Source of the DNA: an uncultured Planctomycetaceae bacterium | GTDB lineage: Bacteria > Planctomycetota > Planctomycetia > Pirellulales > Pirellulaceae | Reading direction: 5' to 3' | NCBI GenBank assembly: GCA_903927685.1 | Contig: CAIYOB010000494.1 | Location: 1 to 60,952, forward strand | DNA: 60,952 bases | Translations under genes and position numbers: made by a program | Shown: piece after piece, positions 44,676-54,900 of the stretch | How positions within the stretch are numbered: the stretch's first letter is position 1 | Layout of the letters: every line of letters starts with the position of its first letter | Notes under the pieces: model-generated | The model's database searches: none | What the model saw: the letters and a program-made list of their open reading frames with translations, nothing else | What the model was told of the DNA's origin: nothing

Positions 44676-46029
44676 GTACCTCCAGCACCAGGAGCCAGTC
44701 GTTCGTCCTCGTGCCGTTGTCGCCCGGAGTGCCAAACGGGTACGAGCCTCGATTGGGAAGCGCGCCATCGTAGCCGCTCGTCCATCGTCCGTCCGCCGGA
44801 TTGTACCAGCGAGCGGTGATCGGCCCGCAGAACTGAGTAAGGTCTACGGTGAGCTTGCGGGATTCGACTTCGGCCGAGGGAATGTAGGTGACGGACAGCC
44901 GCTTGTCTGCCGTTCGGGCCGTCACGGCAGTGGCGATTCCCTCGCCGCAGCCATCGGTGACAACCTCGTGGTTGTGTTCGGGTTCGAGGCGGTACCAGGG
45001 CAGAACGGCAAACAAATCTCTCAGCCGAGTCATGTCACGTGAGCCGGTTCCATCGAGGGCTTCCTTCCAGGTGGTCTCCACGGGATACAGCCCCGGACCA
45101 TCAAAGTGCCACATTGGGTTGTTGCCGAAGAACTGACCGCAGGCCCCGCCAAGCATCGCCCAGTAGGCCTGGCGGCGAATCTGATCCGGCGTCGAATTGT
45201 GTTCGCCCTCGTAGGTGGATTCGATGAGGACGAAGGGCCGGACAGGACGACGCATGTACTCGGCTTGAACAGGCCGGAACAGCGTTTTCTCGTAGCTGTA
45301 GACGGTATTGACCGTGAGCCACGGTTGCTCCCCGAAAGCGACGACCGCGGAATCCTTCGGCGAGCCGTGACCTGTCATGAGGTGCGTGGCGTCCACTTCC
45401 TGGATGCCCTCAGCCAGTTCGGCAACCGCCCACTGATCGTCCTGCTTCGGCGTAAAGTCACCGCCCATGACCCACACGAGGTTGGGCAAGTCCCTGAACC
45501 TCTTGGCCACGAATCGTCCGTAGCCTCGCAGGTCTTCCCGGCCGCTGGCCAGCATCTCACGAAAGAAACCTTGGTCCCCACCGCCGTAGCCGAGGTAGGC
45601 GGGAAACAGCCAGACGACGATGCCCCGCTGGTTCGCCTTCTCCACCACTTTGCGGGCGAAATCAAAGTAGGCCGGGTTCGGCGTCGAAAAATCACCGGCC
45701 GTGACGAACGGGACCAACCCCGCCAGTGTCTTCGGTGGATTCGTGGAAAACCGGTGTTCGATCAAGTTCACAATGATCGAGTTGAAGCCTCGCCTCTGGC
45801 GGTCTTCCAGGTAGCGGTCGATGTCGGCTTCGTCGAGTTGCACAAGCAGGGACCATGCAGTGTCCCCAAGGACGAGGAATGGTTCCCCCTTCTGGTCAAC
45901 CAGGAATCGGCCATTGTCTGCCGTCTTCAACGGGAACTCAGTGGCCGACGCAGGCGACAGGCCGAGAATGGATGCCCCCAGGAGAAAGACCGTGCAAAGC
46001 GTGGACGCGGAACTGTTGTGTGGCTTCAT
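44671..46029 (-). CDS. Secreted DUF4038/GH140-like glycoside hydrolase
   Basis: The 452-aa protein has a signal peptide (LCTVFLLGASILGLSPASAT). The DUF4038 barrel starts GRFLVDQKGEPFLVLGDTAW, with NLVWVMGGDFTP and VLIESTYEGEHN as likely active-site strands. A C-terminal beta-sandwich (putative collagen-binding/DUF type, RWYNPADGRWTSGY) follows. Characterised GH140 members are apiosidases acting on rhamnogalacturonan II; that substrate is only an analogy. ATG 46029 follows the upstream stop by 3 bp, so the pair is an operon. Confidence 0.82.
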   Translation of the reverse strand: MKPHNSSASTLCTVFLLGASILGLSPASATEFPLKTADNGRFLVDQKGEPFLVLGDTAWSLLVQLDEADIDRYLEDRQRRGFNSIIVNLIEHRFSTNPPKTLAGLVPFVTAGDFSTPNPAYFDFARKVVEKANQRGIVVWLFPAYLGYGGGDQGFFREMLASGREDLRGYGRFVAKRFRDLPNLVWVMGGDFTPKQDDQWAVAELAEGIQEVDATHLMTGHGSPKDSAVVAFGEQPWLTVNTVYSYEKTLFRPVQAEYMRRPVRPFVLIESTYEGEHNSTPDQIRRQAYWAMLGGACGQFFGNNPMWHFDGPGLYPVETTWKEALDGTGSRDMTRLRDLFAVLPWYRLEPEHNHEVVTDGCGEGIATAVTARTADKRLSVTYIPSAEVESRKLTVDLTQFCGPITARWYNPADGRWTSGYDGALPNRGSYPFGTPGDNGTRTNDWLLVLEVR

Positions 46030-46032
46030 GGA

Positions 46033-47085
46033 TCACTCCCAAACAGTGCTACCGTACAACCCCACCTTCTGCCGCATGGCCTGGTCAAAATCTCCGCTGA
46101 AGATCCACCAGTTGCTCAGCTGACGATCTTGGTAGACGAGACCGTGGTCCGCACCGGGAATGTTCTGCATCCAGTACACGAACCACTTGAGGCTGTCGCT
46201 GCCCCACCGGTCGCAGTTCAGGCGTTGTTTCTTGCCGCTGCCATCGGGTTTCCAATCTTCGATGTCGGTTTCCACATACCGCTGGTTGGCCCAATCGTAG
46301 TCCTGCTCGGCGTTCGGCGGATAATGTGCCCACCCGCAGCCAGGACGAACAATCTTGTGCGACCGGTCGCTGCCCACAAACCGACCCCAGAACAACAGCT
46401 TGTCCCATTGGTCGGGTGGCGTGCGGTCCCGACCGTCCACGAAGTTCAGGACCGCTTCGATCTGGTGCATGTGGTCCTCGACGGCCTCCGATGTGCCTCG
46501 CTGGTAGTTGTAGTGGTAAACGGTGTAGGTCTTGTCGAGCAAGGGCAAGTCCTTGGGATCACGATTGCTGTTGCTGATGTCGCCGAAGGGACCGGACATG
46601 TTTGATTCCCACAGGTCCAGCACGCCGCCGTGATAGCCCCACAGCCACACCTCCTTGACGCCCTTCCCCTCTACCCATTCCCGAATCCCGATTCGCTCCA
46701 TGATTTTGTGGTAGTCGGTCAGCGGGACTCGCTCCCCGGTGCGGGCGACCGTCGGCAGCGACTCCAGGAACTCCAGCGTCCCGACGATCCTATATCGCAG
46801 GCTTGGCTTGGCGTCTTGGTCCTTGAAGCCGTGATACCGGGAGCCCTCCTGCAGAGCGGCAATCACTTCCTTCGTCTGACCCTCGGTCTTCTGCCTGGTC
46901 TCGGCCAGTGTCGCTCCCCAGTCGCCGGTGACCGACGCGTCGATGCGGTCACCTTTGACCGGAAAATACTTGACGACCAGGACCGGTATGTCCATCGGCA
47001 CCTGGGGAACGTAGACCTGGGCCGTCGAATCAAGGCCACCGACGCAGGCGAGGATGAATGCCAGGCTCCCAAGCAGTCGTGCCAT
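46033..47085 (-). CDS. Secreted protein of unknown function, 350 aa
   Basis: I do not recognise the family. It has a signal peptide (LLGSLAFILACVGGLDSTAQ) and an unusually Trp- and Gly-rich body with motifs EVWLWGYHGG, PGCGWAHYPPNAEQDYDW, DIEDWKPDGSG and WFVYWMQNIPGADHGL, suggesting a rigid extracellular enzyme or carbohydrate binder. ATG 47085 has GGAGG 7 nt upstream. Being first in an operon with the GH140-like gene suggests a part in the same glycan use. Confidence 0.75.
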   Translation of the reverse strand: MARLLGSLAFILACVGGLDSTAQVYVPQVPMDIPVLVVKYFPVKGDRIDASVTGDWGATLAETRQKTEGQTKEVIAALQEGSRYHGFKDQDAKPSLRYRIVGTLEFLESLPTVARTGERVPLTDYHKIMERIGIREWVEGKGVKEVWLWGYHGGVLDLWESNMSGPFGDISNSNRDPKDLPLLDKTYTVYHYNYQRGTSEAVEDHMHQIEAVLNFVDGRDRTPPDQWDKLLFWGRFVGSDRSHKIVRPGCGWAHYPPNAEQDYDWANQRYVETDIEDWKPDGSGKKQRLNCDRWGSDSLKWFVYWMQNIPGADHGLVYQDRQLSNWWIFSGDFDQAMRQKVGLYGSTVWE

Positions 47086-47444
47086 AGAACACCTCCAGAG
47101 TATTCGCTCACTTAAGTTCCACAATCGTCTCCAGTTCGTCGCTCCGCCCCACGTGACTGGATTTGACCTTTCTTCGAGCCGTTTCCAGGTCGAAGGATGA
47201 CTTCCCGATTTCGGCTCAGTTCGTTGAACGCCGAGCCGGCAGGCGACGGCGGATCGGCGAGTTGCGACCACCCACATCTGTCGGCGATACAGCCGCCGCT
47301 TGCAGATCCGCAGGGCCAGGTTGGAAACGTTGAACGGCGAGTCCGTCGCATCCCGGTTGCCGCCGTACCGCCTCGATTCTACCAGCCGGAGTCGGCGGCT
47401 GGTAGAATGTCCCAGGATTGTTCCCCACACCAACGGAGACTGCG
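47086..47444. promoter_or_regulatory. Divergent promoter region with a perfect 12-bp inverted repeat
   Basis: About 360 bp lie between the unknown secreted protein gene (minus) and the nucleoside hydrolase gene (plus). TTCTACCAGCCG (47377-47388) and CGGCTGGTAGAA (47396-47407) are perfect inverted copies with a 7-nt loop, ending 37 bp before the ATG. A possible -10 element TAGAAT (47403-47408) overlaps the right arm. No gene was seen in this stretch. Confidence 0.6.
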
Positions 47445-48524
47445 ATGATGAAGCTTGGGCTGCCCATCCTGCTGCTCGGTCTGCTGGCGGTTTCCGCGAA
47501 GGCCGCGGCCCCCGACGATCAACTTCCGCCGCCAGCCCACTGCCCGACCGGGAAACTGGTTGGGCACGACCAGTCGGAACAGGGCGTCGCGTTCACGACG
47601 GCCACCGTCCACGCCCCCGAGCGTCAACCCGTCAGCCTGATCTTCGACACCGACATGATGGGCGACGTGGATGATGTCGGCACGACTGCGGTCCTCCACG
47701 CCTTGGCCGATCAGGGCGAAGTGAGGATCCTGGCGATGGGGGTCTGTGTCAAGAATCCCTGGTCTCCGCTCTGCCTGGACGCACTCAACACGTACTTCCG
47801 CCGCCCGGAGATTCCGTTGGGCGTCGTCAAAGGCCCGGCACATAACCGGGCATCCAAGTACGCTCAAGGGATCGCTGAGGAATTCCCTCACGCTTTGAAG
47901 TCGGCTGAAGAGGCTCCCGACGCCGCTTTGGTTTACCGGCGGGTCCTTGCCGGGCAGCCCGATGGCAGTGTGGTCATGGTCAGCGTGGGGCAATTGACGA
48001 ACTTCCGCAACCTTCTGAAGACCGGCCCGGACGAACACAGCAACCTGGGCGGCACCGAACTGGTCAAGCGCAAAGTCCGGGTCTGGGTCTGCATGGGCGG
48101 CAAGTTTCCCGCAGGACGCGAGGCAAATCTGATCAACGATGGTCCCGCCGCCGCCGAGGCCATCGAGTCCTGGCCGACACCGATTGTGTTCAGCGGTTGG
48201 GAAATCGGCCAGGAGATCATGACCGGAGCCGGGCTGCGAAAGGCACCGGAAGGTACGCCTGTGCGGCGGGCCTACGAGTTATACAACGGCCTGAACGATC
48301 GCCAAAGCTGGGACCAGACAGCGGTCCTGTACGCGGTGCGGGGCTGGAACGGTGGGCTGGCAGACTACTGGGACGTGGTGACGGAGGGCTACCTCCACGT
48401 CAACGACGATGGCTCCGACGCCTGGCGGACGACCCCCGACAAGGACCACCTCTACCTCGTTCGGAAAATGGACCCGAAAAAGATCGCTGCGGTCATCGAG
48501 GAATTCATGTTGCGGCGGCCCTGA
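47445..48524 (+). CDS. Secreted nucleoside hydrolase family protein
   Basis: The 359-aa protein has a signal peptide (LGLPILLLGLLAVSAKAAAP) and the inosine-uridine nucleoside hydrolase Ca-binding motif DTDMMGDVDD. Later segments (VMVSVGQLTNFRNLL, NDGPAAAEAIESWPTPIVFS) fit the family. It would cleave N-glycosidic or related bonds of ribosides outside the cytoplasm. ATG 47445 is followed at once by a second ATG; GGAGA lies upstream. The gene is divergent from the GH140-like operon. Confidence 0.85.
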   Translation: MMKLGLPILLLGLLAVSAKAAAPDDQLPPPAHCPTGKLVGHDQSEQGVAFTTATVHAPERQPVSLIFDTDMMGDVDDVGTTAVLHALADQGEVRILAMGVCVKNPWSPLCLDALNTYFRRPEIPLGVVKGPAHNRASKYAQGIAEEFPHALKSAEEAPDAALVYRRVLAGQPDGSVVMVSVGQLTNFRNLLKTGPDEHSNLGGTELVKRKVRVWVCMGGKFPAGREANLINDGPAAAEAIESWPTPIVFSGWEIGQEIMTGAGLRKAPEGTPVRRAYELYNGLNDRQSWDQTAVLYAVRGWNGGLADYWDVVTEGYLHVNDDGSDAWRTTPDKDHLYLVRKMDPKKIAAVIEEFMLRRP

Positions 48525-48721
48525 CTGGCACAGAGGAAAAACCATGCCCAAAACGAGAAGCAAGGCCGAAGAAGAAGCAGACCAGCGTGCAGATCAAAGC
48601 CGAATCCGACCCCTGGCACCCCGGCAGCCTGCCTTGACCCGGTGCCTTTGGCCACGGACGTGGTGCCAGGTTGCTGAATGGCCACCAAGGGAAGACTTTG
48701 CGGCACAGGAGAATGACAAAG

Positions 48722-50986
48722 ATGCCTGAAGCTGCCACGGTTCGCGTTGACGCGGTCGAGACGGAGCGGCAGCGGGCCGAGGCATCACTGCGCTGGGCCG
48801 AAGATCGCTACCGTCTGGCCACCGAGGCCGGGAAGGTGGCGGTGTGGCGGATGGATCTCGCGTCCGGTCGGTTCGAGACGGATGGCTCGCTGGAGCGAAT
48901 CATCGGCTACGCACCGGGCGAAATCGGCGTGGAACCGGCCGCGTGGCAAAAGGTGACACATCCGGATGACTTGGAGCGCACGACCCGACTCTGGCAGCAG
49001 GCCAGCGAGGGCGTGGCGGATCGGTATGACTGCGAGTATCGCCTGCTGCACAAGGACGGCTCAGTCCGCTGGGTGAACGTTCGCGGGGCGGGGCAGAAAG
49101 ACCGCACGGGGCGCGTGGTCAGCCTAATCGGGACGACATGGGACATCACCGAGCGGAGGCGGGCGGAAGCGGCGCTGCGGGAGAACGAAGTCGTGCGGCA
49201 GCAGGCGTTGGAGAGTTCTCCGGATGCGGTGTTTGCGATCGACCGCGAGTACCGCCTGCTGTTCAATAACCAGCGCCATCAACGGGTGCTCGCGGCCAGC
49301 GGGGGGCAACCGCTCCAGGTCGGGGAAGATGTCCTGTCGCCCGCTTACCCACCCGAGGTGCGGGACGCGTGGCGTGCGGCCTACGACCGGGCCTTGCAAG
49401 GCGAGGAATTCCGCTGGGAAACGGACTGGACGGACAGCGACGGACGCCAGCGATTCTTTGAAAACACCTTTTGCCCCCTGCGCGATACAAGCGGCGAGAC
49501 CATCGGAGTCTTGGTCGTGACCCATGACATCACCGAGCGCAAGCGGGCCGAGAGGACGCTGCAGGCCAGCGAGGAGCGGTACCGCGCGGTCGTGGAGGAT
49601 CAAACCGAAGTCATCGGCCGATTCACGAGCGACGGGACGATCATCTTCGTGAACGATGTCTATTGCCGCTTCTTCGGCAAGCCGGCGGCTGAATTGTTGG
49701 GAAAGCAGTGGCAGCCCGTCGCCGTGGCCGACGACCTGCCACACATCGAGAAGATGCTGCGCATGCTCTCCCCGTCTCATCCCGTCGTCACGATCGAAAA
49801 CCGCGTGTACGCCGCCAATGGCGAGGTGCGGTGGATGCAGTTCGTCAACCGGGCGTTCTTTGACCGGCAGGGACGCCTGGGCGAGATCCAGTGCGTCGGA
49901 CGGGACATCACCGAGCGCAAACGACTGGAGGCAGACTTGCGCGGCAAGGACGCGGAACTGCGTGCGGTCAGCGAAATGACTCCGATCATGTTGACCCGCT
50001 GCAGCCGCGACCTGCGTTACCGTTACGCGAACCTCGCTTACGCGAAAATGCTCGGGACGAGCCCTGAACACATCGTTGGCAGACCGATTCTCGAGGTGAT
50101 GGGAGAAAAGGGCTTTGCGACCATCCGCCCGCGGGTGGAGCGGGTGCTCCGGGGTGAACTGGTGGAGTACGAGGACCAAGTACATCTCGCCATCACGGGC
50201 TCGTCGCACTGGGTGCGCGTCGCCTACATGCCCGACCGAGATCCGCAAGGCAACGTCGTCGGCTGGGTCGCTTCCATCACCGACATCACCGAACGTAAGC
50301 GATTGGAGGCGGAACGGGCCGAGGCCGTGGCGCGACTGGTGCTGGTCGAGGAACAAGAACGCCAGCGGCTCTCGCGCGAGTTGCACGACCAGACCGCGCA
50401 GCGGCTCGTCGCACTGGCGGTGGAGTTGAAGACGCTCGAGACGAACCTGGCCGCCGGTCGCCCACAAGCGGAACGGGTGCGAACGCTGCGCAGGGCGGTG
50501 GATGACCTCCAGGAGCAGGTCCGGCAACTCGCCTGGGACTTGCGCGCCGGGGAACTGGTCGAGGGCGGTTTGGAGAATGCCTTGCGGGAGTATGTCGAGG
50601 ACTGGTCCGAGCGTTCGGCCGTATCCGTGGACTGCGAATGCCGCGGACTGGACGGCCCACCGCTACCAGCGCCGGTCGAGGCCACACTGTATCGCGTCAC
50701 CCAGGAGGCGCTCGCGAACGTCGAAAAGCACGCCCAAGCCCGCCGCGTCAGCGTGCTGCTCGAGCGCGACGAAACGCTGGTGCGGCTGACCGTCGAGGAT
50801 GACGGCCGCGGTTTTGCCGTGGACGCCGTCCAGGATGCACCTGACGCCAGGCCCCGCCTGGGCTTGTTGGGCATGCAGGAGCGCGCGGCGCTGGTCGGCG
50901 GTTCGCTCCTGATCGAGTCTTCCCCGGGATCGGGCACGACGATCCTCGTGCGCATCCCCCTGCCCACGGAGGCCAAGCCATCATGA
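48722..50986 (+). CDS. PAS-domain sensor histidine kinase (HisKA_3, NarX/UhpB type)
   Basis: The 754-aa cytoplasmic kinase has four PAS/PAC repeats (about residues 20-520), each ending with a DITERxR-type linker. A HisKA_3 dimerisation domain follows with the phospho-His in LSRELHDQTAQRLVALAVEL, then an HATPase with EALANVEKHA and GRGFAV. No membrane segment is present, so the signal is internal. ATG 48722 has AGGAGA 9 nt upstream; in-frame ATGs at 48671 and 48713 are less likely. The stop overlaps the response-regulator ATG by 4 bp. Confidence 0.9.
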   Translation: MPEAATVRVDAVETERQRAEASLRWAEDRYRLATEAGKVAVWRMDLASGRFETDGSLERIIGYAPGEIGVEPAAWQKVTHPDDLERTTRLWQQASEGVADRYDCEYRLLHKDGSVRWVNVRGAGQKDRTGRVVSLIGTTWDITERRRAEAALRENEVVRQQALESSPDAVFAIDREYRLLFNNQRHQRVLAASGGQPLQVGEDVLSPAYPPEVRDAWRAAYDRALQGEEFRWETDWTDSDGRQRFFENTFCPLRDTSGETIGVLVVTHDITERKRAERTLQASEERYRAVVEDQTEVIGRFTSDGTIIFVNDVYCRFFGKPAAELLGKQWQPVAVADDLPHIEKMLRMLSPSHPVVTIENRVYAANGEVRWMQFVNRAFFDRQGRLGEIQCVGRDITERKRLEADLRGKDAELRAVSEMTPIMLTRCSRDLRYRYANLAYAKMLGTSPEHIVGRPILEVMGEKGFATIRPRVERVLRGELVEYEDQVHLAITGSSHWVRVAYMPDRDPQGNVVGWVASITDITERKRLEAERAEAVARLVLVEEQERQRLSRELHDQTAQRLVALAVELKTLETNLAAGRPQAERVRTLRRAVDDLQEQVRQLAWDLRAGELVEGGLENALREYVEDWSERSAVSVDCECRGLDGPPLPAPVEATLYRVTQEALANVEKHAQARRVSVLLERDETLVRLTVEDDGRGFAVDAVQDAPDARPRLGLLGMQERAALVGGSLLIESSPGSGTTILVRIPLPTEAKPS

Positions 50987-51639
50987 ACAAACAGCGTGTC
51001 TTGCTCGCGGAAGACCAGACCATCCTCCGGGAGAGCTTGAAGGTGCTGATTACGAGCGAGCCGGACCTGGAAGTCGTCGGCGAGGCCGGCGATGGCGAGC
51101 AGGCGGTGCGACTGGCCCAGTCGCTCCAGCCGGACATCGTGGTGATGGACCTCTCCATGCCGCGTCTGGACGGCGTCCAGGCGACCCTGGCGATCCGGCG
51201 GGCCTGCCCGGAGGTGAAAGTGCTGGTCCTGACGGTGCACGAGACCAAGAGCCACATCCGCCGCGTGCTGCAGGCGGGCGCCTCGGGTTACGTCGTCAAG
51301 CGTTCCGCCGCGGAGGAACTCATTCAGGCCCTGCACGCCTTGGCCGCGGAAGGCGTCTATCTCGACCCGATTGTGGCGGAGAAGCTGATCTCCGGCCCCA
51401 AACCGCCGATCGCTGCCAAGCCCAACGGCGAGACGTTGAGCGACCGCGAGGCGGAGGTGCTGCGGTTGATCGCGCTGGGGTACGCCAACAAGGAGATCGC
51501 CTCCCAGTTGAACCTGAGCGTCAAGACGGTCGAGACCTTCAAGACGCGTTCGCTGGAAAAGCTCGGCCTGCGCAGCCGCGTGGACATCGTGCGGTATGCG
51601 ATGGACCGCGGCTGGCTGACGCCGACGACGGAGAACTAG
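50983..51639 (+). CDS. NarL/FixJ-type response regulator
   Basis: The 218-aa protein has a receiver domain (AEDQTILRESLK, phospho-Asp in IVVMDLSMP, Lys in GYVVKRSA) and a C-terminal LuxR-type HTH (LSDREAEVLRLIALGYANKE). It is the cognate partner of the overlapping HisKA_3 kinase and the only clear DNA-binding output in this sensory block. Confidence 0.93.
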   Translation: MNKQRVLLAEDQTILRESLKVLITSEPDLEVVGEAGDGEQAVRLAQSLQPDIVVMDLSMPRLDGVQATLAIRRACPEVKVLVLTVHETKSHIRRVLQAGASGYVVKRSAAEELIQALHALAAEGVYLDPIVAEKLISGPKPPIAAKPNGETLSDREAEVLRLIALGYANKEIASQLNLSVKTVETFKTRSLEKLGLRSRVDIVRYAMDRGWLTPTTEN

Positions 51640-51923
51640 TCGGCCGGCCTCTTCTTGCTCTGGTCGACAGGAACAATCACGCGTTCCGACCCGCGGGGGA
51701 GGGGATCGGAGACGATCCCGCCAGCGAGACGGGGTCCGTTGCCTGGCTGCGGATTTTCCTGACAGGCACATCTTCCCGACAGCCAAAACGGCGCCGGCTG
51801 GCCTATGATCATGGCCGCGGTTGCGGGGGGACGCCCACCTCCGACATGGCGACGCTCGTCCTGGCCGCCAGGTTCGGAATCGCCCGCTGCGGAAGAGCGT
51901 TTCACAGGAAGAGCACGAGCATC

Positions 51924-54900
51924 ATGACGTTGTCTTCATCCCCGGCCAGCAGATTTCCGCCCCAGCTATTGCTGGTGGCACTGGCGGTCGTCGTCACCGG
52001 CGGTGCGATTTGGGCGTTCGCCAAACGCCAAGAGGCGGCATCCCGCAACGCGTCCGAAGTCATGCTGACCCAGTTGGCCGATTGGAAGGCCAGCGAGCTT
52101 GCGCACTGGATCAAGGAGCGGCGGGGGGATGCCACCGTGGGCTGTCAGAGCTTGCGAGTTCAACGGCTCCTGGCAGCCCCACACGACTCGGCTGCCCGGG
52201 CGGCAACCTTGCAGTATTTCCGCGATCTCCTGCAGGCTTACGATTACGAAAACGTCGCGCTGTTCGACGGGCGGGGTGATTTGCTGCTGGCGGCGTCCAC
52301 CGACCGGTTGCAGGAACACCGTTGTGTTCCCGCCCATGTCGACGCGGGCCTGCGATCGCCCGAGGTCATCGTCAACGACCTGCATCGTGGGCAGCCCGAT
52401 GGACCGATCGATCTCAGCCTCGCCTGTCCCATCCGCCTCACTGCGCGGGGCAACGGACCGGCGGATGGAGTGTTGCTGCTGTTGGTGAATCCGCAGCAGT
52501 TCCTGTTCTCGTTCGTGCAGCGTTGGCCCGTCCCGAGCCCGTCCGGCGAAATCCTGTTGGTCCGCCGCGATGGGGAAGAGATGGTCTGCCTGAATGAAAC
52601 GCGGCACCACCGGGACGCCGCGTTGACGTTGCGGTCTCCGATGACGCAGACGCAAATCGTGACGGTGCAGGCGGGGCTGGGAGCAAGAGGATTGATGCAG
52701 GGCCGGGATTACCGGGACGTTCCGGTCTTTGGCGTGGCGCGGGAGGCTGCTGGAACGCCCTGGCTGGTTGTGGCTAAGGTGGATCAGGCGGAGATCAGCG
52801 CGCCCGTTCTGCGGGAAGCCTGGACGACGGGCACAGCGTTCGGGCTCGGATGGCTGGCGGTGTTGTTGGGTATGGGCGTGGTGGCGCGTCAGCGGCGGGT
52901 GCGTTTCATGCAGCAGGAATTGTCTGGGCGTCAACGGGCCGAAGCCGCCTTGCGCGAGAGCCAGGAGCGTTTCCGCACGGTGATCGAGAACTCGCAGGAC
53001 GGCATCAACCTGCTCGACCTCCAGACGGGACGATACATCCTGATGAGCCCCTCCCAAGTCGCGATGACCGGCTTTACCCGCGAGGAAATCAACAATATTT
53101 CTGCGCCGGAGGCGTTCGAACGCGTCCATCCCGATGACCGCCAGATCCCGGTCGAACAGCAGAAACAGGTGGCGGAAGGCAGTGCGGCGGGCGTGACAGT
53201 CGAGTATCGCTGGAAAGTGAAGAGCGGCGAGTATCGCTGGTTCAGCGACAGCCGTGGCCTGGTTCGGGATGCACAGGGCAAAGCCGTCGCCCTGGTCGGT
53301 GTCAGCCGCGACATCACCGAGCGCAAACGGGCCGAGGAGGCACTGCGTCACCGTCTGGAACTGCAAGACCAGCTGGCGAAAGTGGCCGCCACGGTGCCGG
53401 GCGTAATCTGTTCGTTCAAGCTCTCGCCTGCGGGCCAAGCTTCCATGCCCTTCGCCACTTCGGCGTTCAGAGACCTCTACGGGTTGCAGCCGGACGAGGT
53501 GCGCGAAGATTTCTCGCCGGCCTTGGCGCGGGTGCACCCCGAGGATCGGGGCCGTTTGCAGCAGGGTATCGCCGAGTCCGCCCGCACCATGACGCCATGG
53601 GCGGACACGTTCCGCGTGCATCATCCGCAGAAAGGCGAGCGCTGGTTGCAGGGCCATTCGGTGCCGCGACGCGAACCGGACGGCAGCGTCCTGTGGCACG
53701 GTTTCGTGCAGGATGTCACCGAACGCCAGCAGGCCGTCGAAACGCTGCAACAGAGCGAGGCCCGTTTCAAGGCGTTGTTCGAGCAGGCGGCCGTCGGCGT
53801 GGCCGAGGTCGAGTCCGCCACCGGGCAGTTCCTCCGCGTGAACCAACGGTATTGCGACATCACCGGCTACACCCGCGAGGAGATGTTGCAGCTGGATTTC
53901 CAGACCCTGACGCATCCGGATGATCTCGCGGCGGACTTGGCGCAGATGGGGCAGTTGCTGGCAGGCACGATCGACGAGTTCTCCATGGAGAAACGCTACT
54001 ATCGCAAGGACGGTTCGCTCGTGTGGGTGATGCTGACGGTCTCGCCCCTGTGGTCGCCGGGCGCCCCGCGCACAAAACACGTCGCCGTGGTGCAGGACAT
54101 CACCGAGCGCAAGCAGGCCGAAGTGGCGCTCGCCCGGACACGCAACACGCTGGTCGAGGCGCAGGGAATCGCGCATCTGGGCAGTTTTGAATATGTCGCC
54201 GCGACCCGCACGACCGTTTGGTCCGACGAGGAGTACCGCATCTACGGCTTGGATTCGGACCGCCCCTCGCCGACGTATGACGAGATGCTCGCCCGGTGCA
54301 TCCACCCCGACGACGCGGCCTTGTTGCACGAGACCTTCACGAACGCGATGCAAAGTTCCTCGGTCTACGAGTTCGAGCACCGGATCGTCCGGCCCGACGG
54401 CAGCGTGCGCTGGGTCCACGACCGAGCCCAGCCCTACTTCGACCCGCACGGAAACCTCGTCCGCTACGTCGGCACGACGCTGGACATCACCGAGCGCAAA
54501 CAAGCCGACCAGGCCGTGCGCGAAAGCGAAGCACGCCGCGCCCTGGCGCTCGACGCCGCGCAAGCCGGCACCTGGGAATGGGATTTGGCGACCGGCCGGA
54601 ACCTCTGGTCGGACGAGTTGTGGAAGCTGTACGCATTAGAACCGCACAGCTGCGAGCCGTCCTACGAAGCCTGGCGCCAGTCGGTGCATCCGGAAGGCCG
54701 CGAACGCGTCGAACAGGAATTGCAGTCGCTCGTGCAGCAGGAGGCCGAACTGAACCTGGAGTGGCGCGTCAACAGCCCGGACAACAGCACCCGCTGGCTG
54801 ATGTCCCGTGGGCGGCCCTTGCGCGATGCGTCGGGCCGCGTCATTCGCTACTTGGGCGTCGTCATGGACATCACCGCGCGGAAGCGGGCCGAGGAGGCGG

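Noticed and set aside
48544..48729. Small plus-strand frame (61 codons) after the nucleoside hydrolase
   Set aside because: It overlaps the ribosome site and start of the PAS kinase, its composition is not protein-like, and it contains a CCTGGCACC/GGTGCCAGG inverted repeat.
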